Of a stretch of 64,000 bases of DNA, positions 33,017 to 41,449 are shown piece after piece. A model generated the notes under the pieces. The model was not told the origin of the DNA, made no database searches, and saw only the letters and a program-made list of their open reading frames with translations. The position numbers and the translations under genes were made by a program. Within the stretch, counting starts at the first letter, position 1, and each line of letters begins with the position of its first letter. This DNA is from Chitinophagales bacterium (lineage in GTDB: Bacteria > Bacteroidota > Bacteroidia > Chitinophagales > BACL12), in assembly GCA_020636645.1 (NCBI GenBank), contig JACJXO010000002.1:496001-560000 (forward strand), read 5' to 3'.

Positions 33017-33054
33017 ACACAAATCCCCGAAGCGATCGCTTCGGGGATTTGTGT
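33017..33054 (-). terminator. 38-bp perfect palindrome, terminator of the sod gene
   Basis: A perfect inverted repeat of 38 bases centred between 33035 and 33036 (central AGCGATCGCT flanked by CCCCGA/TCGGGG and AAAT/ATTT). It lies 22 bases beyond the sod stop. Both flanks are A/T-rich, so it could work in both directions. Confidence 0.75.
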
Positions 33055-33076
33055 AAATATTTATTTATGTCAACTA

Positions 33077-33685
<609 letters not shown>

Positions 33686-33777
33686 AATCAGTATTTGATT
33701 TAAATGAGGTTATGAAATTGAGTACACCTATATAACGATATGTAAAGGTAAGAGTTCATTTGAAGAAAGCAGTGGGG

Positions 33778-33854
33778 CCCCGTATAACAGCTGCTGCATC
33801 GCTTTGCTCACGCATCTGTAGCACGGGATCAGCTCCTTCGTCGCTGACAGTGAG
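33778..33854 (+). repeat. 77-bp direct repeat upstream of tadA, copy 1
   Basis: 76 of 77 bases match 34531-34607 in the same orientation, and a looser match continues for about 35 bases (GTGAG-rich). The two copies flank tadA. The rest of the region 33686-34068 has no convincing gene; 33885-33931 holds degenerate repeats of AGCAGTATAGCA. Confidence 0.85.
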
Positions 33855-34068
33855 AAGTGAACACTGCGTGAGTGAGGGGTGAGGGGGAGCAGTATAGCAA
33901 TGAAGCAGTATAGCAGTGAGCAGTATATCAGTAAGCCGCATTTGGGGTAGGATCGAAAGTACTCCTTTACAGCTGGCAAAGCCGACTGCTTATTGCTATA
34001 TGGTATTTTAATAAGAAGAGTCCAATTAACTAATTGATCCATTCCCTCATTCGCTAATTATTACAGAA

Positions 34069-34076
34069 TACCTTTG
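34069..34076 (+). promoter_or_regulatory. -7 box TACCTTTG, four bases before the tadA ATG
   Basis: Exact TAnnTTTG, with CTCC between box and ATG. Predicts a leaderless tadA mRNA. Confidence 0.62.
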
Positions 34077-34080
34077 CTCC

Positions 34081-34524
34081 ATGGGTATCCTGACCGATCC
34101 GGATTCGTATTTCATGCAGCAGGCCATCAGACTGGCTGAACAGGCACTGGAACAGGATGAAGTGCCTGTAGGTGCTGTAGTGGTCAGCAACGGACACATC
34201 ATAGCACGTGCACACAACCTGGTGGAACGACTGCATGATCCTACAGCGCATGCCGAGATGCAGGCCATCACGGCAGCCTGCAATCATTTCGGCAGCAAGT
34301 ACCTGACAGAGTGCACCCTCTATGTCACTCTGGAGCCCTGCACCATGTGTGCCACTGCCATCTACTGGGCGCAGGTAGGGCGACTGGTCTATGGTGCTTC
34401 AGATCCCAAACTGGGTTTCACCAGGCACCAGCATATCATGCATCCTAAAACGCAGATACTGGGTGGGATTGAAGAGGACACCTGCGGACAGCTTTTGAAA
34501 GATTTCTTTAAGGGGAAAAGATAG
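34081..34524 (+). CDS. tadA: tRNA adenosine(34) deaminase
   Basis: Converts the wobble adenosine of tRNA-Arg(ACG) to inosine; usually essential. The 147-residue protein shows the zinc cytidine-deaminase motifs His57-Ala-Glu59 (TAHAEMQAI) and Pro-Cys87-x-x-Cys90 (LEPCTMCATAI), and the family's DPKLGF and HPKTQILGG segments. A guanine-deaminase-like role is less likely given the close match to TadA. The gene is bracketed by 77-bp direct repeats and has an exact -7 box four bases before the ATG. Confidence 0.9.
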   Translation: MGILTDPDSYFMQQAIRLAEQALEQDEVPVGAVVVSNGHIIARAHNLVERLHDPTAHAEMQAITAACNHFGSKYLTECTLYVTLEPCTMCATAIYWAQVGRLVYGASDPKLGFTRHQHIMHPKTQILGGIEEDTCGQLLKDFFKGKR

Positions 34525-34530
34525 GATGAG

Positions 34531-34607
34531 CCCCGTATAACAGCTGCTGTATCGCTTTGCTCACGCATCTGTAGCACGGGATCAGCTCCTTCGTCGCTGA
34601 CAGTGAG
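34531..34607 (+). repeat. 77-bp direct repeat downstream of tadA, copy 2
   Basis: Same orientation as copy 1, with a single T/C difference. It starts six bases after the tadA stop. The trailing GTGAA/GAGTGAG-rich part recurs a third time near 34753-34791. The intergenic stretch 34525-34928 otherwise holds C/T-rich CACCCTTT tracts, two REP-like palindromes and a terminator, and no gene. Confidence 0.85.
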
Positions 34608-34733
34608 CAGTGAAGGGTGAACCCTGCGGGAGTGAGGAGTGAGGGTCTCTACACATGTTTTCCAAAAACCTTTCGACCCTTGCACCTTTCCACCCTTTCA
34701 CCCTTTCACTCTTTTCCACCCTTGTACCCTTTA

Positions 34734-34751
34734 CCCCGATAGCTATCGGGG
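34734..34751. repeat. REP-like palindrome, copy 4 (CCCCGATAGCTATCGGGG)
   Basis: The perfect member of the family, an 18-bp uninterrupted palindrome, placed between a CACCCTTT tract and a GAGCAGTGAATGGTGAA module. Confidence 0.75.
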
Positions 34752-34849
34752 GAGCAGTGAATGGTGAACCTTGCAGGAGTGAGGAGTGAGAGCCGCTGAA
34801 CATGTTTTTCTAAAAACCCTCTAACCCTTCTTCCCATTTTCACTCTTTA

Positions 34850-34867
34850 CCCTGATAGCTATCGAGG
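34850..34867. repeat. REP-like palindrome, copy 5 (CCCTGATAGCTATCGAGG)
   Basis: Degenerate copy with one mismatched pair, again directly after a CACCC/CTTT-rich tract. Confidence 0.6.
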
Positions 34868-34880
34868 TCCACCCATAAAA

Positions 34881-34906
34881 AAAGGGAACAGTTTCCTGTT
34901 CCCTTT
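34881..34906 (-). terminator. Terminator of the T9SS cargo gene
   Basis: AAAGGGAACAG and CTGTTCCCTTT form an 11-bp stem with a four-base loop. On the minus strand the stem is followed by a run of seven T, giving a strong intrinsic terminator 22 bases after the stop at 34929. Confidence 0.85.
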
Positions 34907-34928
34907 GATCTGTTCAGTTACTTGCTGA

Positions 34929-36791
34929 TCATTTGATCACCAGTGTCTGTACATCGTTGCGCTGACCATCGGTCAGGTGCACGAAGTAAGTACCGGCAGC
35001 CATATTTTCGAGATTGATCTCCTGAACGGTGTTATCGCCGTCAACTGCAATGCTTGCAGTAAATACTACCTGACCTACAGTATTGGTAATGTTCACCATG
35101 ACCTGAGCGGCATCATATCCACTCAGCAGCAGGTTGAACTGACCGTTGTTCGGGTTCGGGTAGATGGTCATGCTGTTGCTGACATCTCCGATACGCAATG
35201 GCATGGTGAAGTCAGTTTGCGGTCCGGGAGCTGAGAAACCTGAAGGATAGCAAACAGAACGCAGACGCACTGTATAGGAGTGGCCGGGCTCCAGTGCTGT
35301 CAGCTCCATAAAGGTATCTGTGGTCTGACGATTCCAGCGTTCGCCGGTGGTGTTATCACGAATGGCGAACACATAGCGCTCTACTCCTTCTACCGGCTCC
35401 CAGGTCACACTGGCGTAGGTAGATGAAATGATCTCTACAGATGGAGCACCAGGAGTATTACATACCGGAGGAGCAGTACAGCTCAGGTAAGAAATGATAT
35501 TGGCACGCAGGTTAGCTGCTTCCACTGAAGGGCTGTGGAAGTTATTGGTAGTCATACCGCCAAATAACACAGTACCAGCACCCCAGGCTTTTTCAGCCAG
35601 CACCCAGTTGTCTGTAGAGAATTCATCCCAGATAAGCGGGTTCAGATCAGTACCGGTAACAACAGCATGTCCGAAGGAAGTACCCGTCCAGTTGGTACCA
35701 ACCGGAGTAAAAGGTCCGGCAAAAATCGGGTGACCGGGATCTGCCGCCTCAGCGTTGTCAGTAAAATATGCATACACCAGAGAGGTGCCATCGAAACCAA
35801 AGCTCATGCCATCACCTTCGTTGGGTGCAGCATTAAGAAGCAGATGTCCGCCAGAGGCAACCCATGCTTCAATAGCATCGATATTGGCATCCAGGAATGC
35901 TTCCAGTTCATCGGCGTGAGAATCAGAACCTTCCAGGAACACAAAGCAATTTTCACTGCTGAAGGCTGCGTCCACATCTACCGTTTCAAAGTATTCATGG
36001 GTATAACCTTCTCCGAAATTGGCAGCAAGAGCATCCAGGTTAGAACTGGAGAACCATGGTTCACCGCCGGTGGTGTTGGAGTTGATATAATAAGCTCCGG
36101 TACCGGTAACAGGCATCATATCGGTAAGCAGCACATCATCTATGTAGTAGCGACAATCAGCATCTATGGAATAGAAGTCAACAGAACCGATATTGCCGGT
36201 ATAGGCACCGGTATATACCATTACTCCATCGATCCATATTTCAATATTATCAGCATCCAGGTCTATCAGATGTTCCACCTTGAACCATTCGCCTACGGGA
36301 TAGGAGAATTCGGCGGCACCGGGAATCAGTACATTTCCTGTACCGTCAGGGGCTGGTGTAACGTAATCAACCAGTGCAAAGACCAGTTCTGTGTTCCAGG
36401 CTATACCGGGTGTTTCACTTTCCTGGATGTTGTAGTAGCCGGACTTACCTTCCGGTACCAGCATTTGCCATTCCAGGCGCCAGTAGCCACTTGACTGGTT
36501 TCCGAGTTTCAGGATCACATCATTCAGGCCACCTTCTTCAATGGTCATGGAATTGGGTGCTGAATAAGCGTAGAGGTCGGTCACTTCGCCATCTTCAGAA
36601 CCACCTTCTGCGCCGCTCCAGGTGGTCCACCAGGAGGCGCCGGGCCCGAGGGCATCGCCCGCGGTATAGGAGTCCATGTTATCACAAAGTGTTGCACCGG
36701 GTATGGCACAAACGGGGTCCTGAGCCACGGCGTTTCCTGCATAGAGGAGGCCTGCGGCCATCAGGGCAGACAGGTAATGTATGCGTTTCAT
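34929..36791 (-). CDS. T9SS-secreted protein: LamG-like, ThuA/GATase-like, FN3 and type A sorting domains
   Basis: A 620-residue secreted or surface protein. The ATG at 36791 opens a signal peptide (MKRIHYLSALMAAGLLYAGNAVAQ); the frame's earlier TTG is unlikely. Residues about 30-230 resemble a LamG/jelly-roll carbohydrate-binding domain (WRLEWQMLVPEGKSGYYNIQ, DNIEIWIDGVMVYTG, YYIDDVLL). Residues about 235-430 resemble a glutamine-amidotransferase/ThuA-like alpha/beta domain (CFVFLEGSDSHADELEAFL, WVASGGHLLLNAAPNEG). A fibronectin III domain (about 440-525) and a T9SS type A sorting domain (NSMTIYPNPNNGQFNL to the end) follow. Exported by the type IX system. The substrate is unknown; the middle domain assignment is tentative. 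Confidence 0.85.
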   Translation of the reverse strand: MKRIHYLSALMAAGLLYAGNAVAQDPVCAIPGATLCDNMDSYTAGDALGPGASWWTTWSGAEGGSEDGEVTDLYAYSAPNSMTIEEGGLNDVILKLGNQSSGYWRLEWQMLVPEGKSGYYNIQESETPGIAWNTELVFALVDYVTPAPDGTGNVLIPGAAEFSYPVGEWFKVEHLIDLDADNIEIWIDGVMVYTGAYTGNIGSVDFYSIDADCRYYIDDVLLTDMMPVTGTGAYYINSNTTGGEPWFSSSNLDALAANFGEGYTHEYFETVDVDAAFSSENCFVFLEGSDSHADELEAFLDANIDAIEAWVASGGHLLLNAAPNEGDGMSFGFDGTSLVYAYFTDNAEAADPGHPIFAGPFTPVGTNWTGTSFGHAVVTGTDLNPLIWDEFSTDNWVLAEKAWGAGTVLFGGMTTNNFHSPSVEAANLRANIISYLSCTAPPVCNTPGAPSVEIISSTYASVTWEPVEGVERYVFAIRDNTTGERWNRQTTDTFMELTALEPGHSYTVRLRSVCYPSGFSAPGPQTDFTMPLRIGDVSNSMTIYPNPNNGQFNLLLSGYDAAQVMVNITNTVGQVVFTASIAVDGDNTVQEINLENMAAGTYFVHLTDGQRNDVQTLVIK

Positions 36792-36898
36792 AACGATCAA
36801 ATTTTCAGCAATTTAGTTAAGATGTGTTACGATTGCAAACATGCCGGAAACAAACCGGGGCTGCAGCCGGAAGAAAACAGTCTGCAGAAATAAAAAAA

Positions 36899-36914
36899 CC
36901 CCGCCATGGCGGGG
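36899..36914 (-). terminator. Terminator of the ECF sigma factor operon
   Basis: CCCCGCCATGGCGGGG forms a perfect GC-rich palindrome, followed on the minus strand by a run of T. It lies just beyond the stop at 36921. Confidence 0.85.
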
Positions 36915-36920
36915 TGTCTC

Positions 36921-37160
36921 TTACATCATGTGTTCGGTAGGTGCGGTGCTCTTGCTGTATCGCAGGATACGCTTTACCGTGTACTCAGGTGGTGAGGCCA
37001 TTACGGTATCCAAACCTCTGGCAGCATCACGTAATTGTTCAAACTGATCATGAAGGTCTGTATCTGTAAGCAAACTTTCTCTGATCAGGCCGGTTTCTTC
37101 GGGGCCGGTTTCCCCGTACATGAAGCGAATAAGATGGTCTTGTGTAAGGGTTTTGATCAT
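36921..37160 (-). CDS. Small protein downstream of the ECF sigma factor (79 aa)
   Basis: A 79-residue soluble, mostly helical, acidic protein (LTQDHLIRFMYGETGPEETGLIRESLLTDTDLHDQFEQL) that follows the sigma factor gene by 73 bases and shares its terminator. The beginning resembles the short cytoplasmic zinc-less anti-sigma-like domain found after ECF sigma genes in Bacteroidota. There is no membrane helix and no cysteine or histidine zinc motif. It is probably a partner or modulator of the sigma factor; that is inference from position. Confidence 0.7.
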   Translation of the reverse strand: MIKTLTQDHLIRFMYGETGPEETGLIRESLLTDTDLHDQFEQLRDAARGLDTVMASPPEYTVKRILRYSKSTAPTEHMM

Positions 37161-37233
37161 GCAGTCTGTTTAAGGTGATGATTTATTTTATCCAATACAC
37201 ACCTTAAACGGACGGTCTTTTCTCCCTATTGTA

Positions 37234-37812
37234 TCATATGCTGATATTTTTTTCAGCCATCATTTTCCGGATGTTGATCAGTGCATACCGCATACGACCC
37301 AGGGCCGTGTTGATGCTGACCCCTGTCATATCTGCTATCTCCTTGAAACTCATACCGGAATAATGACGCAATATGAGTACCTGACGCTGCTCTTCAGGCA
37401 GGTGGTTCACAAGGTTGCGCACCTTATCATAGGTATTGTCATGGATCAGATTCTCTTCAATGCTCTTGTCTTTGAAACCCAGTACATCGAAAATGTCGTA
37501 GCCATCGCCGGTAGTAACGATCGGCATGCGTTTGTTTCGGCGGAAATGATCAATACACAGGTTATAGGCGATGCGCATCACCCAGGGCAGAAATTTATCC
37601 TGCTCCCGGTAACGACCTGAACGCAGGGTGTCAATGACCTTCACAAAGGTGTCCTGGAAGATGTCTTCTGCCAGAGCCGCCTCCTTCACCGTAAAAAGGA
37701 TGGATGTGTAGATCTTGTCGCGGTGACGGGTGATCAGTTCTGATAGTGCATGCTCATCACCTGAAATGTACAGGCGCACGAGTTGCTTGTCGGGCATGGA
37801 TTGAACTTGCAT
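37234..37812 (-). CDS. ECF-type RNA polymerase sigma factor
   Basis: A 192-residue sigma-70 family protein with region 2 (SELITRHRDKIYTSILFTVKEAALAEDIFQDTFVKVIDTL, LPWVMRIAYNLCIDHFRRNKR) and region 4 (LPEEQRQVLILRHYSGMSFKEIADMTGVSINTALGRMRYALINIRKMM). Regions 1 and 3 are absent, so it is the ECF type. It lies divergent from uvrA. An exact minus-strand -7 box is about 100 bases upstream. Its target regulon cannot be read, but the adjoining small gene is probably part of its control. Confidence 0.95.
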   Translation of the reverse strand: MQVQSMPDKQLVRLYISGDEHALSELITRHRDKIYTSILFTVKEAALAEDIFQDTFVKVIDTLRSGRYREQDKFLPWVMRIAYNLCIDHFRRNKRMPIVTTGDGYDIFDVLGFKDKSIEENLIHDNTYDKVRNLVNHLPEEQRQVLILRHYSGMSFKEIADMTGVSINTALGRMRYALINIRKMMAEKNISI

Positions 37813-37897
37813 ACGATTATAAGGTTGTAGTAAAAAACTTCAGTAATTGTTGGCGTAGAAGTTTGTCCTTATAAGCAAGTTCTGTTGTTAGGAGTTG

Positions 37898-37905
37898 TAC
37901 TTTTG
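37898..37905 (+). promoter_or_regulatory. -7 box TACTTTTG directed towards uvrA
   Basis: Exact TAnnTTTG on the plus strand, predicting a leader of about 130 bases. It faces the minus-strand box at 37912-37919 across six bases. Confidence 0.45.
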
Positions 37906-37911
37906 TTGATC

Positions 37912-37919
37912 CAAAAATA
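37912..37919 (-). promoter_or_regulatory. -7 box TATTTTTG directed towards the ECF sigma gene
   Basis: Exact TAnnTTTG on the minus strand, about 100 bases upstream of the sigma factor ATG and interlocked with the uvrA-directed box. Confidence 0.45.
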
Positions 37920-38041
37920 GGATTGTTGCCCAAATTCAGGTAACAATACCCCCAAATGTACGGTTAAAATTTATTAAGGTTTCAAAAGTTTAGTTTTTTT
38001 GCCAAATTTTTGACAATTCATAAACAATTTCAGGGATTATA

Positions 38042-40855
38042 ATGGCTGTGGGTAAGAAAAAGTCTGAAAAATTAGAAAATAAAAAAGAGCAGTACTCCGG
38101 TATATTCATAAAGGGAGCCAGAGAGCATAACCTGCAGAATATTGACGTGACCATTCCACGTAATCAGCTGGTGGTGGTGACCGGTGTGAGCGGCAGCGGA
38201 AAATCTTCGCTGACCATAGATACCCTCTATGCCGAAGGCCAGCGCCGTTATGTAGAAAGCCTGTCTTCTTATGCCAGACAATTCCTGATGCGCCTCAACA
38301 AACCTGATGTAGATTATATCAGGGGTATCTGCCCGGCCATCGCACTGGACCAGAAGACCACCACCCGAACCACCCGTTCTACCGTCGGCACCCTGACAGA
38401 GATCTATGACTACCTGCGCTTGCTGTTCGCCCGGGTGGGAAAAACCTTTTCGCCGGTGAGCGGAGAAGAAGTTCGTAAGCATTCGGTCACTGATGTGGTG
38501 GACCATTTCTCCTCCATCGCCGCAGGCAAAAAAGTGTTCATGACCGTACCCCTTCCAAGACAGAAGGGTCGTTCGCTCACGGAGACCGTGCATGTGCTTC
38601 ACCAGAAAGGATACAATCGTCTGCTGGTTGATGGCGATGTGGTGAAGATGGAAGCTGTGCTGGATGGCGAAGCAGAACTGAAAGCCAAACAGGATCTGCA
38701 TCTGCTGGTGGACAGGCTGGTTACCAAAGAGAACGATGAAGAATTGCTGCAACGGGTGGCTGATTCTGCCGATGCTGCATTCTATGAAGGGCACGGCGAA
38801 CTCTGGCTGCTGGAAGAAGGTGCTGAACCTATGTCTTTTTCCAATCGCTTCGAGGCCGATGGTATCACATTTGAAGAACCCACCCCGGATTTCTTCAACC
38901 AGAACAATCCCTATGGTGCCTGCAGACGCTGCGAAGGTTTTGGTACCATCATCGGCATTGATCCATCACTGGTCATTCCTGATCCATCTCTTACTGTTTA
39001 CCAGGGGGCTGTTGCCTGCTGGAGGGGAGAGAAAATGAAAGCCTGGCTGGAAAGACTGGTGGACCATGCATCACTCTTCGACTTTCCCATCCACAAACCC
39101 TACAACCAACTCACGGATGCGCAGAAGAAATTGCTGTGGACCGGCAACGCTCATTTCCAGGGACTGGATGATTTTTTCCGCATGCTGGAAGAGAATGCCT
39201 ATAAGATCCAGTATCGGGTCATGCTGGCCAGATACCGGGGCCGCACTGTTTGTCCCGAATGCGAGGGAAGCCGTATCAGAAGCGACGCACGCTATGTACT
39301 GGTAGCGGGAAAACATATCGGCGAACTGCTGGATATGCCGGTAGATCAGTTGCAGGCTTTCATTGCTTCCATGGGGCTCGATGTGACCGAAGAAAAGATC
39401 GCACGAAGAATTCTTACTGAAGTGAACGGAAGACTGGGGTATATGCTCGATCTCGGACTGGGTTACCTGACCCTGAACCGACGTTCAAATACATTGTCAG
39501 GCGGAGAGACCCAACGCATCAACCTGACCAGAACATTAGGAAGCAACTTAACTTCCTCCCTGTATATCCTGGATGAACCCAGCGTTGGATTACATCCGCG
39601 TGATACAGAGCGACTTGTTCGTGTATTGAAAGAATTGCGCAACCTGGGTAACACCGTGGTGGTGGTGGAACACGAGGAAGAAGTGATACGCAGCGCAGAT
39701 CATCTGCTGGATATCGGTCCCGAAGCAGGTGTACACGGAGGAAAACTGGTATTCAGCGGAACCCTGCAGGACCTGGACGGATCGAAGGAAAGTCTGACAG
39801 CAAAATATCTGACTGGAAAGGAAGTGATCGAGGTGCCGAAGCAGAAAAGAAAACCACGCAATTTCATCCAGATCAAACAGGCGAATATGCATAACCTGAA
39901 ATCGCTGGATGTGCGACTACCCCTGCATTGCCTGACAGCGGTGACCGGTGTGAGTGGCAGCGGCAAGACCACCCTGATCAGGCATTTGTTCGCCCCCGAA
40001 CTGCAGCGCTTACTGGAACACGAAGCTGACAGTCCGGCAAGTTCATCATTGATCAGTGGCGACTGGCGGAAGATCACCCAGCTGGAAATGGTGACCCAGG
40101 ATCCGATCGGAAAATCCAGCCGGAGCAATCCTGTAACCTATGTCAAGGCCTATGATGCCATTCGCGAACTGTATGCATCTCAGGGATCAGCTAAAGCCAG
40201 GGGATACAAGCCCAGTCATTTTTCCTTCAATGTGGATGGAGGACGATGTGAAACCTGTAAAGGTGAAGGAGAGATCGTGGTGGACATGCAGTTCCTGGCA
40301 GATGTGCATCTGGTATGCGATGACTGTGGCGGGAAAAGATTCAAAGAAGAGATACTTGATATTAAGTATAAAGATAAAAACATATCTGATATACTTGCCA
40401 TGAGTATAGAGGAAGCAGTAGCTTTCTTTTCAGGCGAAAAAGATATTGCAGGCAAACTGCAGCCTCTTATGGATGTAGGTCTGGGTTATGTACAGCTGGG
40501 ACAAAGCAGCTCCACCCTGAGCGGCGGTGAGGCCCAGCGGGTCAAACTGGCAAGCTTTCTGGGGAAAGGACGCGGAAGGGATCACATACTTTTCATATTT
40601 GACGAACCAACCACCGGTCTGCATTTTCACGACATACGCAAACTGCTGGATTCTTTCCAGATGCTCATCGAACATGGTCACAGCGTCATCGTGATAGAAC
40701 ACAACCTGGAGGTCATCAAGTGTGCTGACTGGGTGTGCGATCTCGGGCCGGAAGGCGGTGAAGCCGGTGGTTATCTGGTCTTTGAAGGAGCACCGGAAGA
40801 ATTGACCAATGTGGCACAAAGTTTCACCGGAAAATATTTAAAGGAGAAGTTTTGA
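38042..40855 (+). CDS. uvrA: Excinuclease ABC subunit A
   Basis: The DNA-damage recognition ATPase of nucleotide excision repair. The 937-residue protein has two ABC ATPase modules: Walker A GVSGSGKSS near residue 49 and GVSGSGKTT near 640. The signatures are LSGGETQRINLTR and LSGGEAQRVKLA, and the zinc clusters are CRRCEGFG, CPECEGSR, CETCKGEGE and CDDCGGKRF. Length and architecture are standard. The 230-base region upstream carries face-to-face -7 boxes shared with the divergent sigma factor gene. Confidence 0.97.
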   Translation: MAVGKKKSEKLENKKEQYSGIFIKGAREHNLQNIDVTIPRNQLVVVTGVSGSGKSSLTIDTLYAEGQRRYVESLSSYARQFLMRLNKPDVDYIRGICPAIALDQKTTTRTTRSTVGTLTEIYDYLRLLFARVGKTFSPVSGEEVRKHSVTDVVDHFSSIAAGKKVFMTVPLPRQKGRSLTETVHVLHQKGYNRLLVDGDVVKMEAVLDGEAELKAKQDLHLLVDRLVTKENDEELLQRVADSADAAFYEGHGELWLLEEGAEPMSFSNRFEADGITFEEPTPDFFNQNNPYGACRRCEGFGTIIGIDPSLVIPDPSLTVYQGAVACWRGEKMKAWLERLVDHASLFDFPIHKPYNQLTDAQKKLLWTGNAHFQGLDDFFRMLEENAYKIQYRVMLARYRGRTVCPECEGSRIRSDARYVLVAGKHIGELLDMPVDQLQAFIASMGLDVTEEKIARRILTEVNGRLGYMLDLGLGYLTLNRRSNTLSGGETQRINLTRTLGSNLTSSLYILDEPSVGLHPRDTERLVRVLKELRNLGNTVVVVEHEEEVIRSADHLLDIGPEAGVHGGKLVFSGTLQDLDGSKESLTAKYLTGKEVIEVPKQKRKPRNFIQIKQANMHNLKSLDVRLPLHCLTAVTGVSGSGKTTLIRHLFAPELQRLLEHEADSPASSSLISGDWRKITQLEMVTQDPIGKSSRSNPVTYVKAYDAIRELYASQGSAKARGYKPSHFSFNVDGGRCETCKGEGEIVVDMQFLADVHLVCDDCGGKRFKEEILDIKYKDKNISDILAMSIEEAVAFFSGEKDIAGKLQPLMDVGLGYVQLGQSSSTLSGGEAQRVKLASFLGKGRGRDHILFIFDEPTTGLHFHDIRKLLDSFQMLIEHGHSVIVIEHNLEVIKCADWVCDLGPEGGEAGGYLVFEGAPEELTNVAQSFTGKYLKEKF

Positions 40856-40953
40856 GGAGCAGGGAAGCCGTATAGCTGTGAAGGAGCAGGCAGTGAATGG
40901 TGAGGATGGAGGGACGTTATCCAGGTTGAACACAGAATCCGATACACCGACAG

Positions 40954-40973
40954 CTCCCGATAGTTACAGGGAG
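40954..40973. repeat. REP-like palindrome, copy 6 (degenerate)
   Basis: TCCCGATAGTTACAGGGA with one extra matching base on either side: a degenerate family member in the uvrA to 41045 gap, again near GCAGTGAATGGTGA and CACCCTTTGACC modules. Confidence 0.5.
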
Positions 40974-41032
40974 GGGTTCCATCCTTATACCCTTATCCAG
41001 TCTTCCTCACCCTTTGACCTTTTCTATTTTCT

Positions 41033-41040
41033 TATTTTAG
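41033..41040 (+). promoter_or_regulatory. Near-consensus -7 box TATTTTAG, four bases before ATG
   Basis: One mismatch to TAnnTTTG, at the same four-base spacing (TTCC) seen at the other predicted leaderless genes. Confidence 0.35.
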
Positions 41041-41044
41041 TTCC

Positions 41045-41449
41045 ATGAAACCAACCTGGCGCCGACTCCTTGCCGTACTGGCCGGTGTGATAACCGGAGG
41101 CATTGTGATCTTTCTGATGGAAACCATCGGGCATACCGTCATACCACCACCAGATCATGTGGATCTGTCAGATATTGATTCCATGAATGCCTATATGCAG
41201 GAAGCACCTGTGGCAGTTTTGCTTTTTGTGGTGCTGGGCTGGCTGTTAGGCTGTCTGATGGGTGGGTGGGTTGCTGCCAGGATATTCAAAGAATCTCTGC
41301 TGGCATCATTCATTTGTGGTACGGTTCTTCTGGTCTTCAGCATTATCAATATGACCAGCTTCTATCATCCGGTATGGGTTTGGATAGCAGCTCTTGCGGG
41401 GATGGTACCGGCAGCCTGGTACGGAGGCAGACTTGGCATCAGGAGATAA
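41045..41449 (+). CDS. Four-helix membrane protein (134 aa), function unknown
   Basis: A 134-residue integral membrane protein with hydrophobic segments at about residues 9-27, 55-80, 84-102 and 105-125, and a short acidic external loop (PPDHVDLSDIDSMNAYMQEA). It has repeated Gly-rich helix-packing motifs (GWLLGCLMGGWVAARIF). I cannot name the family. Its 3' end overlaps the convergent hydrolase gene by 11 bases, so no terminator separates them. Confidence 0.75.
   Translation: MKPTWRRLLAVLAGVITGGIVIFLMETIGHTVIPPPDHVDLSDIDSMNAYMQEAPVAVLLFVVLGWLLGCLMGGWVAARIFKESLLASFICGTVLLVFSIINMTSFYHPVWVWIAALAGMVPAAWYGGRLGIRR

Noticed and set aside
35667..36494. Plus-strand frame of 275 codons inside the T9SS cargo gene
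   Set aside because: Fully antisense to a protein with a signal peptide and sorting domain; no motif.
38072..38794. Minus-strand frame of 240 codons inside uvrA
   Set aside because: Antisense to the conserved first ATPase module of UvrA.
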